A stretch of 64,000 bases of DNA from Allodiplogaster sudhausi (Eukaryota; Nematoda; Chromadorea; Rhabditida; Diplogasteridae), in contig CALZFC010000019.1 of NCBI GenBank assembly GCA_945643635.1, positions 872,001-936,000 of the forward strand, in the 5' to 3' direction. Position numbers and translations under genes: made by a program. Under the pieces are notes generated by a model, which saw only the letters and a program-made list of their open reading frames with translations, had not been told where the DNA came from and ran no database searches. Shown here one piece after another: positions 40,101-49,309 of this stretch. The number at the start of each line of letters is the position of its first letter. Positions within the stretch are counted from its first letter, which is position 1.

Positions 40101-43100
40101 GAGAAACATAAATTTGACGTTCATTTTCTACTTTTGTGTACCATCCATGGTACTTTTGCCAGAAGAATGAAATACAATATGCAGAAAAATTTCATTTCGA
40201 TCAAGCGTACCATGGATGGTACACAAAAGTAGAAAATGAAATTCAAATTTATGTTTCTCGTCTCAAACAACCTAATGGTACAGTTTTCAGAACATAAGTT
40301 CCATTGGTACCAGCTTTCGCAAAACAGCTCAAAATAGTCGAATCCTGTCGCCGATATTTTTCGAAAATTCAAGATTTCTTTAAAATGTACAGGTTTTGCA
40401 TTTTCATTGAAGGATATATTATGTAAAAGTCTCTGCTCTTTCGAATGGTTATGACCTATTGGTAATCCGATTCACAAATGACCTGATAGTTGGCTTCGAA
40501 GGAGTTTTCATACATTTATTTCGCCTTCTAGACTCGTAAAAATGAAATTTCTTGACTTTTAGAGTACTTTTGAGTGTTATATCATGAAAGAACTTCAAAG
40601 AATCCTGGAATACATATTATTGGGTGCTAGATGTTTCAAAAGAACTAATTTTAAATAATTGCCAAAAAATATGCAGCAATATCGCCTTCAACGGTCACCA
40701 TTCAAATGCATATTCCCAAAAAAGGTATCCTCAGATTTTGATTAAAAAGCTGTACCCGACTCAGTTTTAACTGCTCTTTCTTGTAGAATAAATGTTATGT
40801 GGTAATTCGGTCTATATGACCCATTAATGAACCAAAGAATGAGTATTTTAACACCAGAATTTGGCCAAAAACACAAAAAGTCAATTTTAGGCCTTTAGAC
40901 TAATTTCGTTTGCGTACAAAGTATATACCATTTTAAAGAGGATAAAAAATTACATCGAATGGACTATTCCGCTTTAAAATTGATGAAGTTTGAAAGAAAT
41001 TATGGTTTGCAGCCAAAGCCGAAATTTGCTCAGAAACCCATATTCAAATGCAGATACCCAAAAAAAGTATCCGAGATTTTTCCTCGCTGAAACATATTCT
41101 GTGTAGTTTTTCCTGCTCTTTCTCATGGACCATTCGGTTTTTTGGACGTAATAGTAAAAAAAAAGTTATTGCCTGAAAACGACTTTTTAAAAACTTAAAT
41201 TGGAGAAAAGTCATATAAATTTTATTTTTCGAAAATGGTCTCCACGGACTTTTTTGTGTAGTTTTGAACAAGGTATCTAACAGTGAAAATATTATTTAGA
41301 AATATTGAGTATAACGGTAGTTATGGTCATCCAAAGTTTATGAACATAACGACTTATATCTAAGTGAAAAATTTTTTTCTAAACTTTCTGACCGCCTAGA
41401 CTTCGTTATGAACACTAGATACATCCCTCATAATGTTTTCAAGGTTGTAGAAAAATTATGAATTTCTAGAGCAGGCGCTCCTTGTCCCTTACTGAGATGC
41501 TCTCTTAATTGACAGAATCCATACCAAAAGAAGTTCGCCGTTGAGTGAGAAGGAGATCGTGCGATCGTTGAGGTCAAGAAAACAGCCAATCACATCACCG
41601 ACCTATAAGAAAACAACCGAAATATAAAAAGGGTATTGAAATACGAGACATTTACGTCAAACTAGAAGTATTGGAATGCGAAAGAAAGAGTTACCTTCCA
41701 TTCCTTTCCATACGACTCCGCTCCTTGATGCCATTTCCGAGCCAGATAGCTGCAATGTAGAATAATATTTGAAATAAGGAGTTGTGCAAAACACTTTAAT
41801 CTTTTATGAACGTATACTATTTAGGAAAACTATTATTTTCAACATATTTCTCTCCCAGTCTCGCTCATTGTGCTTTTTTGTTCATCCCTGACCCATCGAA
41901 AGCATAGCTTCTGTCGTCGGCTCCCAGCTGGGTCTCTGGAGATGCTGCAATGTCCATCCAGCCAATCTTCATGAAGCCAGCGGTCAACACTTCGAACTCG
42001 TAGTACCTGCATGTTTATACCATTTATACCATTTTATAAACTTACACGTCTGAGTCCAAAAAGAACGAAATAATTACTCCACACCATTTTCCAGTAGTGA
42101 CTGCATAAGTGGCCTCTGCTCGGTAAGTCCTCGTTCGATCTCGCCGTGTCTTCATCTCCTTCTCAGCCGCTCAAATTGCCACCAATCTTCTCTTGAACTT
42201 CTTCGGTTTCGGAATGATGAGAGGAGTTAAACGTACATTCATCGTGTTCGAGTGCGGGCGCCTCGAGGAAGATGCCAAAGAGCTGAAGGGCGCGGACGTT
42301 CTCGGCGGCTGCTTCTCGATTTGCTTCCTAGCAGATTATTTAGCTTAGATCGATAGGATACTATAACTCAGAGTACATACTAGAAGCTAACTTTTACTAA
42401 GTTTTTTGTCTTATAAGCTTTTCGAATAAGTAGTTCGATTTGATGTCCGACCTTGATTCGAGGATCAACAAGGTCGTAAGGAACGAGATGAGGAGATCGC
42501 TTCTGAGTTGAGTCCACAAACTAAAATGGAGCATTATCTTATGATCCAAGAATATCTGAGAGATAAAAAAATGGCAAGTATAGACAACCTCGTTGACTCC
42601 AAATGTCCATCCTCTCTTGATCTTCTCGTTTGCCCAGATGTTGTGGGTGTTCCTTGCGAGTGCCTCGATTAGCGGTGCCTGAATTCACTCTCATCATAGC
42701 AGTCTATATTATGTACATACCTTTATAATCCAGCTCATTTATTTCTAAAGAAGTCATAAGGACCTGTTCTTCAGGAGGAACGATCTCGTGCGTGTCCTGT
42801 GGCGCTGGCTTGTAGCCGTTTGATTGTTGATAACTGTAAAATTCGCAAATACATAGTTCGGTATGGTATTTAACGAAAACCAGTAGGCAACTCTTAACAA
42901 AAATAATTGAATTAGTCTGACTTTTGTGGCAGTCGTACAGGCCGTACTCTGACTGGAGGTTCATCATAAATCAGATGGTAACCAAGCGCCTCGATCGTTC
43001 TGTCAACCACAACATTTTAAAGTGTCAGATTTTAGGTAGTCGTATTTTATGGTTTGATGTTTCAAAATGGAATATTAACTTGATGGTGTCGATAGCGAGT

Positions 43101-46100
43101 TGAATGTTGTATCTGCGTTCAGTTTCAGGCAGTCGGTCGAAGGTGGTGAGGCAGGGATGCCTTCGTTGCTGCTCATTCCGCACCTCCCCGTAGCTCCAGC
43201 CCAGTTCGATCTTCCTCATCGCCCACAACTCATGCAGATTCTCAGCAAATCGGTGGTGAGCATCGAGTGCAAAGTGTGGGAGAGTCACTCCGCTGATGTC
43301 CACTGGCAGCGGCACGAAGGGCTCGATGTTACTGCAGACATAATATACTACTCTGCCAGTTGTAAGAAACAGATGACGATGAAAACGATTGAGAAGGAAA
43401 TTAGATCCATTTTCATCACAAGTGAAAAAAAAGTTAAAGGGGAAGTGTGACAGAAATGAACACTAACTTGAGAATGGTCTGCGGACCGCAGTAGATTGCC
43501 TTTGTCAGCTCGCCAAAGGAAAGACACTCGGAGATGTCAATCTTGCCTGAGGCAGCTTCGACGATGGCAGAGAAGCCGGTTGGTGGTCCGTGTCTCAGGC
43601 GGCCTTCCGTCCCGCCAAACAAGAAACGGCAGCTGAGGAGTACGAGTTGTATAGAAAACATGCAGCAAACATTATTAATATAAAAGAAAATGTAATGATA
43701 GAAGCAAAGGAGTTGCCATACCTGACTTTTGCCGACAGCGACATGACAGGGAAGAAGTATCCGTCCGTGTTGAAGTTGCGGAAGTTCGCGTTGACGGCAG
43801 TTCCGTTGAGAGTGAAGCGAATCTCCGGAACAGTCATGTCCAGACTGCAGCCGACAACATCTCCCTTCCTGCATTCAGTTTACATATTTCTTTCTTTCAT
43901 TACATTGCCATTAAAACTGCTAAACTATGTTTTTTTTTAAATTTAATTAAAAATATGATTACAGACGAAAATTAGGAACTGACTTGAGTACTCGCTGGGA
44001 GACTTTTCGGCTTCGTCCGCCGTAGAACGTGGAGACCCCATCGAAGCCATAAGAGTAGAAGTCGTCCCCCACTCCGTTGCAGCCCCACCTTAAGAAAAAG
44101 AGTTGTTGACTTATTGAATTAATAAGATTTATTCATATACAGTTAGTAAATGGAGATAGCGAAAGAGATTATAGAAGTAAGATCTTTTATAAAGAGCCAA
44201 AGGTAAAGAACTCTAACCGATCTCCCGAGCCAGGGAATGGCTTGAATCCTACGGTGTTCGCCCAGCCAATGCGGAGGTACGGCTCCTCGCGAGTTGTCTT
44301 CTCGATGTGTTCAACCTGAGACAGCAAGAGATAAGAAGGAAATTAGACGAGATAGGAACTAGCCTCTGCTTCGAAGTACCACTTCCGAAAGAGTGCCGAT
44401 CCTTCTACTACTCCCACGAGTACGTTTGGCATCACACTCAATTCATCATTATTTAATAAAGCGATTGCATAAAAAGATGCTTTTGCTACGAGGAAATATT
44501 CAGCATACAAAAAGGTAATATGAAAAGGATGAACCTTCCAACGTGGTCCTTCATTGTCGTCTGCAGCAGGAGATCTTTCCGCGGCAGGAGATACTCGGTG
44601 ATCAGATTCTGAGATCGACGAACGGCCATTCCATTTCCCTCGCAGAGGGAGGACAAGACATCGAGGACCTTACAAAGGAATCTTCTCTAGTCTCAGCAAA
44701 CAACTAAAACAGCAATGCATTGAGCTTGAATAACAAAACTATTTTATATTTAAAAAAAGTCTTTCTAACCTTGGGATCTCTCCCAACTTTCTCGAGAAGA
44801 GCAATGACAGAGCGAATATGGCCATCGTTGATCATATTCAACGCTTCGGGAGATCTACATTTAAATTAGTTTTCAGTTAATTTTTCACCACAATGCTTAA
44901 CTCGGTTTTATAAACATAATTAAGAAGTAAACTAAAAGGCAATTTAAAAAAAGCATACTCTGTAAGTACACAGTAGAGTACATCGAGGATACCCTCAGCA
45001 GACTGAGGGTTGCTTAAGCGGCCGAAGAGCCTGAAAAAACAATGATTTTAATGAATAATAAGAAATTCACTATAAAAACTGATAAAACATAATTGCCTTG
45101 ATTACGTGATCAATGAAAACTTGCCAGTCAAGTCTAGCAGCGGCTGCAAACTGGGCGCAGTTGTAGTGGTTTCCTTTGATCATCGCCGCCACAAGCAGAT
45201 ACAAGTACGTCGCGATGTCTTCCCACTTTTCCTAGAAGAATGTAAATTAACATAAGGTAAATTAATGTAGTGACCGTTAATGATGTAACTGACGTGTGTT
45301 TCTTCTCCAATGATGCCAGCAAAGTCAGGGAGAGCTTCCATTTGCGAAAACTTGTCAATTGTGTCGAGAATCATGTTCAGCACTCCTTCTTCCTGAATTG
45401 TATGAACAGTGTCAATTAGCATAACCATTCGTGTATTTTCGATCAATCACGAAATCAAGATAGTATCTGTGATAGATGAATCAGAAAACCTGGAAGAGAT
45501 CCTGCCGTGACCTCAATGCACGGAGATGATTCTGCTTCTCCTCGAAATCTGAATTGAAATACCATTATGACCATGTTTCAAATAAAGAATTAGTCAACCT
45601 TGGTCCTCAGACGGCTGTGAGAAGAACTCAATGAGATCTTCCATTAATTTGAGCACCTGAATAAGAAATAATTTTAAAACCGTTGATATCTTTCTAATAG
45701 AATGAAAAGAATGACAAAGTACCTCGTTGAGATCGACTCTCTGCCAGGCAGTTGACTGGTTCCCTTCTAGTTGAAGAGCTTCGATGCCTTTCAGGAATCG
45801 ATTTAGCACTGATGAACATTTCCTTATCACCTGAAGGAATTCAACCATTTCTTCTGATTTTAAGCTTGGTTATTTGTGAGCATTGGGAGATGAAGAAATT
45901 AAAAAAAAAACATTGGATAAAAAAAACATATGTAACTTACCCTGGCAGATTTGCTCTCCTGTTCGAGTGCCATAAAGAACGTATAGCAGTCATCCATATG
46001 TCCATCCTTCAGAGCGACAGCCTTCTTCTCTTCTACCTGAAAATAGCGTTGATCTAGCCTAATTTAAATTGACGATTTATTCTTTCCAGAAAATATATTT

Positions 46101-47737
46101 TAAAAATGTAGCACGAACCTTGCCAAGTCCCTTCTTGGTGACCTCGCTGGTCTGGTACGACAGCCACAGTTGTGTTTTGACATGTTGAATGAAAGCATTG
46201 GTTTCTCCGTAAGCAATGCAAGTGGTGCCCATGCCTTCTTCCTCCTTTTCGTCTAGCATTTGCTTCTTTGGGTCCTGAAAGAAAGTGTAAATTCGTGAAA
46301 GTAAAGCCACAGAGACGAAGCACTAAAGGGGCGGGGGGGGGGGGCGGATGCTTTTCGTAAGCGCGTTACATATGAGCCGAAAGCGAACGGAAGACATGTT
46401 CTCTAGCGTGCTGAAATAGTTGGTGAGTGCAGTGAGAGAAGCTCTTTTCTGTCCCGAGTCTGCCTCCTACTCTTTCCGCTTTTCTGCGGTTGGGAATGGC
46501 GCGTGCTCCTTCAGGGAGAGAAGAAGAAGGAAGGCCCGCCTTGTTCTGGCACATCACGAAGGCGGTCGTCTCGAAGTCTCCCTTCTCCTTGTGATACAAC
46601 TGCACCGCGTTCTCCATCACGCCCAGGTACCTCAACAAGCAACTCTCAATATCTTCCATCCTAATTTATTAGCAAACAAAGGTATTAAGATAAATGAGTT
46701 AGATATTGTCAGTATATACAAAGAAGAATGAGTGAATGAAAAGAAAGCAGACCGTCCACTAGTGATGTGTCTGACACGGAAGACTTGCTCCCATCCGACG
46801 AGGGCGCCGTGCCACTTTGTGCGAATCAACTCGATTCTCCAGAGAGAACGCGCTTGAGTCACGGCTGCTCCTCCTTCGTAGATCACCATGCTCAACAAGA
46901 AATCGTTCGATTCGGGTTTCAACTATGAATAAAGATGGCCCATTAAATTCGCACATAATAAAATGAAATGAAAGAGAAATATTCCTACTTATGTTGAGGA
47001 TGCTCGCTCCAGTTCTCGGGGATCGTCAGGCACTCGTCGTTGCCGTGGAAGAAGCGGACGACGTCGTTGCCGAACAGGTAGCCTGCACATTCCTCCCTTC
47101 ATTCAACAACTAGGCCATCCCTTGGAGTTCACAAATGGGGAAAGAGTGAGATCGAGCCAGACCCATGTTGCGTGTGCGAATGCTGCCCGAGCTGACACTG
47201 CCAATGTTCCAGAGTGTTTGGTGGAATGAAGCGATCACCAGATAGCTGCTCTTCCCGTCGTAGGCCATGTGCTGGACAGAAGACACTTCACTCTTATTCC
47301 TATTCATATCTCCTTTCTTGAAGAGTTTAAGGTAGCTAATTAAGGGAACATACCAAGTATCTCTCTGTGGCTACGCTCACGAGGATCACGTCGTCTCCCA
47401 CTCGCACCTGAATTCATCAGATCAAGATCAACCATCGACAACGTCATTCAGTTTCAGAGGAACCATAATTAAGCATTAGCAGAGCTGGTTAACTGAACCA
47501 GACCTTTTCACCCTCAGATCGTTGCTTCGATGCTGGATGGATCGTCCACCAGCATGCTTCCCCTAAAAGAGGATCATTCGTAGCCATCGGCAGTCCTGAA
47601 TGCTAATTCCACACACCTTCGTTCGTTTCTTGCACGCCGACATCGAATGCAAGCTTGTCGTTCGATGAGCACGTAGAGAGACAAGCAAGGAACTGTAAGG
47701 AAATACACAGTAGATGAGAGAGAGAGACAGAGAAAGA

Positions 47738-47784
<47 letters not shown>

Positions 47785-49309
47785 CGAGACAGATGAGACA
47801 AAGGTAAGAGAGAGAAGGAAGGGTAAGAGTTGAAAGAGACCATCTCGCTCTGGACGTGCTTGAGTTGTACGGCGTGTCCGTAGAGGAGTGTTTTGTGGCC
47901 GCCCGCACCCGCCGCCGCAGTGGTGTTTAGCTGAGAAACTTCATCATTCAATCCTATTTCCCTCGTAATCTGCGGCGCGAAAAGCCATCAAGGGAAGAAA
48001 AATAAAAATAAATTGTAATGATATCTAACATGGTAGTTCTCTGCACTCATCATCTCCTGCAGCGCGCGCATCGAGAGAGCGTTGTCGATGTAGAGCATGC
48101 ACACTGGGATGTCCGGAGGGACGTCCTGGCACGAAAGGATCAGGCTCAGGGATACGGTAACTATGTTATTTCTGACGTATCATCAGTATGAACTCTCCAT
48201 TAAAATAAACTTGAAAATTTTAGTAAAATGATATCAACGTTGACTATTATGCAAAACATTTTTGAATTTGAAAGAGTAATCGAAAAGATAATGGCTCGAT
48301 GAGAGAACGAACCCGATCGGAGACATTCTCGAGAGTGCACATTCGATTGGCGAATCCCTCCGTGCACAGACAGAATCTCTCCGACCCGAGCACGCCATCT
48401 CTGTTGTGGGCAGCCACGCACGACAACGCCACGATGTCACCCTGCGAGGAACAATCGCATTGTCCATTCAACAATTCTCTCTCTAGCAGCCTGCAGAGAT
48501 GTACCATTCAGTCCATTTTCATGAGGATATGCCATTGATCTGGATCTCACATGATATGCACACAGATAACTCTTTGGTTTGTCGGCTCCTTATCCGCAAC
48601 ATTTAATGAACTCTCCTGATCGTTTGCGCGTCTTTCAGGATAACAATGAGCGAGTTTATCCAAGGCAGAGACAGACAAAGCATTGCTGATGATGGAGGCA
48701 TGCTCTTCCGGGGAGGAGAGAGGAAGAGAGCTAGAGAGGGAGGGAGGATAGAGAGAGAGCTCATCACTCACTCCTCTTCTATCTCTTTCTCTCATTCTCT
48801 CATTCTTGCACTCTCTCTCTCTCTCTCGGCTGTCCTCGTCTCTCTCTTGTTTGTGTTACAGCAGTGCAAAGGCAGGCAGGGGGAGAGCCTCTCTTCCCTC
48901 TCTACTTCTTCTTCTTTTTCGATAGCCAATTCGCAGTCAAATTCCTGACTGCCATAGTCGCCGATGATTCAGAAGAAAGAGTTCCGCTGCATTGCAGAAC
49001 GGCGACAAGAGCGTCGGCAAATAGAAGGGGAAAGAAAAAAGAGGGAAGGGGCAAGAGAAGTTACAATTGCCCTCAACTTCTTCACCATGGGATCAAGAGG
49101 AAAGGAGAGCCGAGGCATTGATTCGCTGGCTGATTACAATTCACTCCGTGCATACGCAAAAGAAATATGAGCTCAGGGGAATGGCAAAGAAGTGAATGAA
49201 AGGAAAAGGGGAGCAAATAGTCAATGATGCCTGAGGATAAATGTACCCGAGTGATGTACTGAAGACTCTCGTCGTGACTGTCTTCGTAGTCTTCTTCATC
49301 ATCGGACAT
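10004..49309 (-). CDS. RyR: Ryanodine receptor calcium-release channel, about 145 exons
   Basis: Homotetrameric intracellular Ca2+-release channel of the sarco/endoplasmic reticulum. Essentially the whole protein is present in collinear order. The start ATG is 49307-49309; exon 1 (49247-49309) encodes 21 acidic residues and exon 2 (48313-48441) opens with GDIVALSC and holds [13 protein letters not shown]. The stop is TAG at 10004-10006, after the family-typical end FVKQYEDQL. Between lie the MIR/RIH N-terminus, SPRY1, RyR repeats 1-2, SPRY2, SPRY3, the RIH2 solenoids, RyR repeats 3-4, the calmodulin-binding segment, RIH-associated domain, two EF-hands, the membrane domain with GGGIGD filter, and a C-terminal C2H2-type zinc site. 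The length should be near 5,000 aa; I did not sum every exon. Exons run mostly 50-170 nt with short introns, far more intron-dense than the 106-exon human RYR1. No disabling mutation was seen. Sub-regions are listed separately. Confidence 0.95.
11280..11393 (-). other. RyR: GC-AG intron between RyR S4-S5 linker and S5
   Basis: Sense donor AAGCAG|GCATGA, acceptor TTTCAG|CTG, both phase 0. The joined protein [14 protein letters not shown] aligns residue for residue with the vertebrate sequence; no GT donor gives this. Confidence 0.75.
14435..14866 (-). other. RyR: RyR EF-hand pair
   Basis: EF1 loop [12 protein letters not shown] and EF2 loop [12 protein letters not shown] both have acidic or Asn residues at 1, 3 and 5, Gly at 6 and Glu at 12, so both look able to bind Ca2+. 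They are followed by the conserved [19 protein letters not shown] and [19 protein letters not shown]. Confidence 0.88.
14925..17323 (-). other. RyR: RyR C-terminal solenoid with RIH-associated domain
   Basis: [20 protein letters not shown], the acidic [138 protein letters not shown] and [16 protein letters not shown]. These are the RIH-associated and central-domain helices that couple the cytosolic shell to the pore. Confidence 0.88.
18106..18215 (-). other. RyR: RyR calmodulin-binding exon, version B (mutually exclusive)
   Basis: 110 nt, also phase 0 in and phase 2 out (acceptor CTCCCAG|GTT, donor GACAA|GTCAAC). It encodes [29 protein letters not shown] and SHLYRVD. The alignment to version A keeps Trp, the QRKR cluster and LY, but replaces the AVVACF core with MAISLI, so both Cys and Phe are lost. 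Using both exons would shift the frame; either one alone joins 20163-20219 to 17323 in frame. The remaining intron to 17324 holds only a TATG/CATA palindromic simple repeat near 17998-18035. Confidence 0.75.
18595..18707 (-). other. RyR: RyR calmodulin-binding exon, version A
   Basis: 113 nt, phase 0 in and phase 2 out (acceptor CCCTTTCAG|GCA, donor CCAAG|GTACGG). It encodes [30 protein letters not shown] and VPLYGIP. This matches the human RYR1 calmodulin-binding peptide (residues 3614-3643), keeping the Trp anchor, the basic cluster, the redox-sensitive Cys (C3635 in human) and the following Phe anchor. It joins in frame to the exon at 17323 starting with CAC AGA GGA (HRGINFF). Confidence 0.85.
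19140..19217 (-). other. RyR: Possible alternative terminal exon in the RyR intron
   Basis: After a good pyrimidine-rich acceptor (TTGTTGTCAG) a 25-codon frame opens in the phase left by the upstream RyR exon (phase 0) and ends at a TGA. It reads [20 protein letters not shown] then IVRDN. It has no match to RyR and no phase-compatible donor. If spliced in, it would end RyR just before the calmodulin site. Codon use looks exon-like, but I do not recognise the peptide and it may be a chance frame. The rest of the 18708-20162 intron shows nothing else. Confidence 0.3.
20163..24150 (-). other. RyR: RyR core/central solenoid exons before the calmodulin segment
   Basis: Collinear matches: [171 protein letters not shown] and [17 protein letters not shown]. 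The last exon (20163-20219) ends in phase 0 just before the duplicated exon pair. Confidence 0.85.
24240..25630 (-). other. RyR: RyR repeats 3-4 (P2, phosphorylation-hotspot domain)
   Basis: Preceded by [20 protein letters not shown]. Repeat 3: [30 protein letters not shown] and [11 protein letters not shown]. Repeat 4: [16 protein letters not shown] and [20 protein letters not shown]. In vertebrates the loop between these repeats carries PKA/CaMKII sites; here that loop is a short [23 protein letters not shown] stretch. Confidence 0.82.
25781..25994. repeat. Two tandem copies of a 107-bp GA-rich unit
   Basis: The unit starting ATACTGGGAA at 25781 recurs from 25888 as ATACTTTGAA, with GTAGAGAAAGAAGGGGAGTA shared in both. 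It lies inside a RyR intron. Confidence 0.8.
27147..27683 (-). other. RyR: RyR lineage-specific insert exon, Gln/Ser/Pro/basic-rich
   Basis: A single 537-nt exon between conserved RyR exons. The acceptor TAACAG|GC fits the phase-1 end of the upstream exon (TSD|G), and the donor AACG|GTTTGC fits the next exon starting AC ACG GGT ([13 protein letters not shown]). It encodes 178 whole codons with [14 protein letters not shown], several S/T-P and K/R-rich stretches, and no recognisable domain. Vertebrate RyR has only a few residues here. The intron upstream (27684 to about 28200) holds nothing recognised. If not spliced into RyR it would need another explanation, but both phases fit. Confidence 0.72.
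28200..29985 (-). other. RyR: RyR bridging-solenoid exons before the insert
   Basis: [110 protein letters not shown] and [20 protein letters not shown] closely match vertebrate RyR. The last exon ends NLANQTSD plus one base (phase 1). Confidence 0.85.
30328..30416 (+). repeat. tRNA-like segment 1 inside the mariner-type element
   Basis: An A-box-like TGGCCCAGCCGG (from 30334) is followed about 65 nt later by a B-box-like GTTCGAATCC (30400-30409). This internal RNA polymerase III promoter layout is typical of tRNA-derived SINEs. It does not fold as an intact tRNA by eye. Confidence 0.5.
30605..30672 (+). repeat. tRNA-like segment 2 inside the mariner-type element
   Basis: TGGCCCAGTGGC (from 30611), then CCTGCTATTTTG and GGTTCGGGCACC (from 30655). 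It shares TGGCCCAG and TGCTATTTTG with segment 1 in the same orientation, so the two look like diverged copies of one tRNA-derived unit. Confidence 0.5.
31300..34340 (-). other. RyR: RyR junctional/RIH2-side solenoid exons
   Basis: Matches include [135 protein letters not shown] and [19 protein letters not shown]. Between 32321 and 32819 I see no exon, only intron containing a (GA)n tract at about 32165-32215. Confidence 0.82.
34400..35745 (-). other. RyR: RyR SPRY3 domain and following solenoid start
   Basis: [107 protein letters not shown] and [11 protein letters not shown] follow the vertebrate SPRY3 order. A GC-AG intron (34580-34690) then joins KLSEIR to [16 protein letters not shown] with no gain or loss of residues relative to vertebrates. 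Confidence 0.85.
34580..34690 (-). other. RyR: GC-AG intron in RyR
   Basis: The sense donor reads AGAG|GCACGC and the acceptor TTTTTAG|GC. The upstream codons end AGA G and the downstream exon starts GC TGG, giving R-G-W in frame. The spacing from PN to GW (16 residues) equals that in human RYR1. No GT donor nearby gives a conserved junction, although the ORF happens to stay open through the intron. Confidence 0.7.
35840..38390 (-). other. RyR: RyR SPRY2-SPRY3 linker with low-complexity exons
   Basis: Starts with the conserved [25 protein letters not shown] and [12 protein letters not shown]. Then come exons with no clear vertebrate match: a charged stretch ([20 protein letters not shown]), a helical stretch ([20 protein letters not shown]), an acidic/basic coil ([20 protein letters not shown]), an [12 protein letters not shown] exon, and a Lys-rich [14 protein letters not shown] exon. 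By eye the insert is about 300 aa, longer than in vertebrates. Its position next to the SPRY3 start [13 protein letters not shown] suggests a surface-exposed, weakly constrained region. Confidence 0.7.
37081..37125. repeat. (GA)n microsatellite in a RyR intron
   Basis: A pure GA run on the plus strand, which is a CT-rich run in RyR sense. Similar long tracts in RyR introns are at about 14386-14410, 32185-32213 and 47740-47780. Confidence 0.9.
38500..42155 (-). other. RyR: RyR SPRY2 domain, split by a palindrome-filled intron
   Basis: Exons give [44 protein letters not shown], the exon at 41525-41604 starting [14 protein letters not shown] and ending SLNGELLL, then after a 2719-nt intron the exon up to 38805 starting [11 protein letters not shown], then [20 protein letters not shown]. 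The intron interrupts one SPRY beta-sandwich and contains the inverted repeat described separately. Confidence 0.88.
38835..41508. mobile_element. 2.67-kb near-perfect palindrome (foldback-type element) in a RyR intron
   Basis: Two arms of about 1.3 kb in inverted orientation: left 38840-40152, right 40208-41508, separated by a 55-base spacer. Outer ends begin TTAAGAGAGC. Arms are nearly identical by eye, with few substitutions or small indels, and contain no long ORF. TTGACAGAA is present on both sides (38826-38834 and 41509-41517), a candidate 9-bp target-site duplication; five unmatched bases (38835-38839) separate the left copy from the arm. A 9-bp duplication with long inverted arms and no coding centre fits foldback or Mutator-related elements, but no transposase is present to settle the superfamily. 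Confidence 0.85.
42170..43340 (-). other. RyR: RyR repeats 1-2 (P1 domain)
   Basis: Repeat 1: [20 protein letters not shown], with [18 protein letters not shown]. Repeat 2: [20 protein letters not shown], with RGWTFG and [11 protein letters not shown]. They are joined by [14 protein letters not shown]. The paired W/GW motifs are diagnostic of the tandem RyR repeat. Confidence 0.85.
43470..44430 (-). other. RyR: RyR SPRY1 domain
   Basis: [61 protein letters not shown] and [18 protein letters not shown] are the core strands of SPRY1, followed by the conserved [12 protein letters not shown]. Confidence 0.85.
44540..45835 (-). other. RyR: RyR first RIH (RYR/IP3R homology) domain
   Basis: Exons give [29 protein letters not shown] followed by [55 protein letters not shown], and [20 protein letters not shown] with [16 protein letters not shown]. 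Each matches the vertebrate RIH armadillo-like helices position for position. Confidence 0.85.
45935..49309 (-). other. RyR: RyR N-terminal domain (inositol-trisphosphate-receptor-like core and MIR)
   Basis: About 13 exons. Recognisable segments in order: [127 protein letters not shown] and [18 protein letters not shown]. In vertebrates this region is the cytosolic gating ring at the inter-subunit interface. The junction near 46500-46660 is the least certain part, because the ORF there runs on past the likely donor. Confidence 0.88.
48442..49246 (-). other. RyR: RyR intron 1
   Basis: An 805-nt intron between the 21-codon first exon and exon 2. It contains mixed GA/CT microsatellites (about 48700-48850) and no exon I can support. 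As the first intron it is a likely place for regulatory sequence. Confidence 0.75.

Noticed and set aside
38840..41508. Search for a transposase in the palindrome arms
   Set aside because: The only ORFs are short (under 100 codons), Lys/Phe-rich and unlike transposases; arms appear non-coding.
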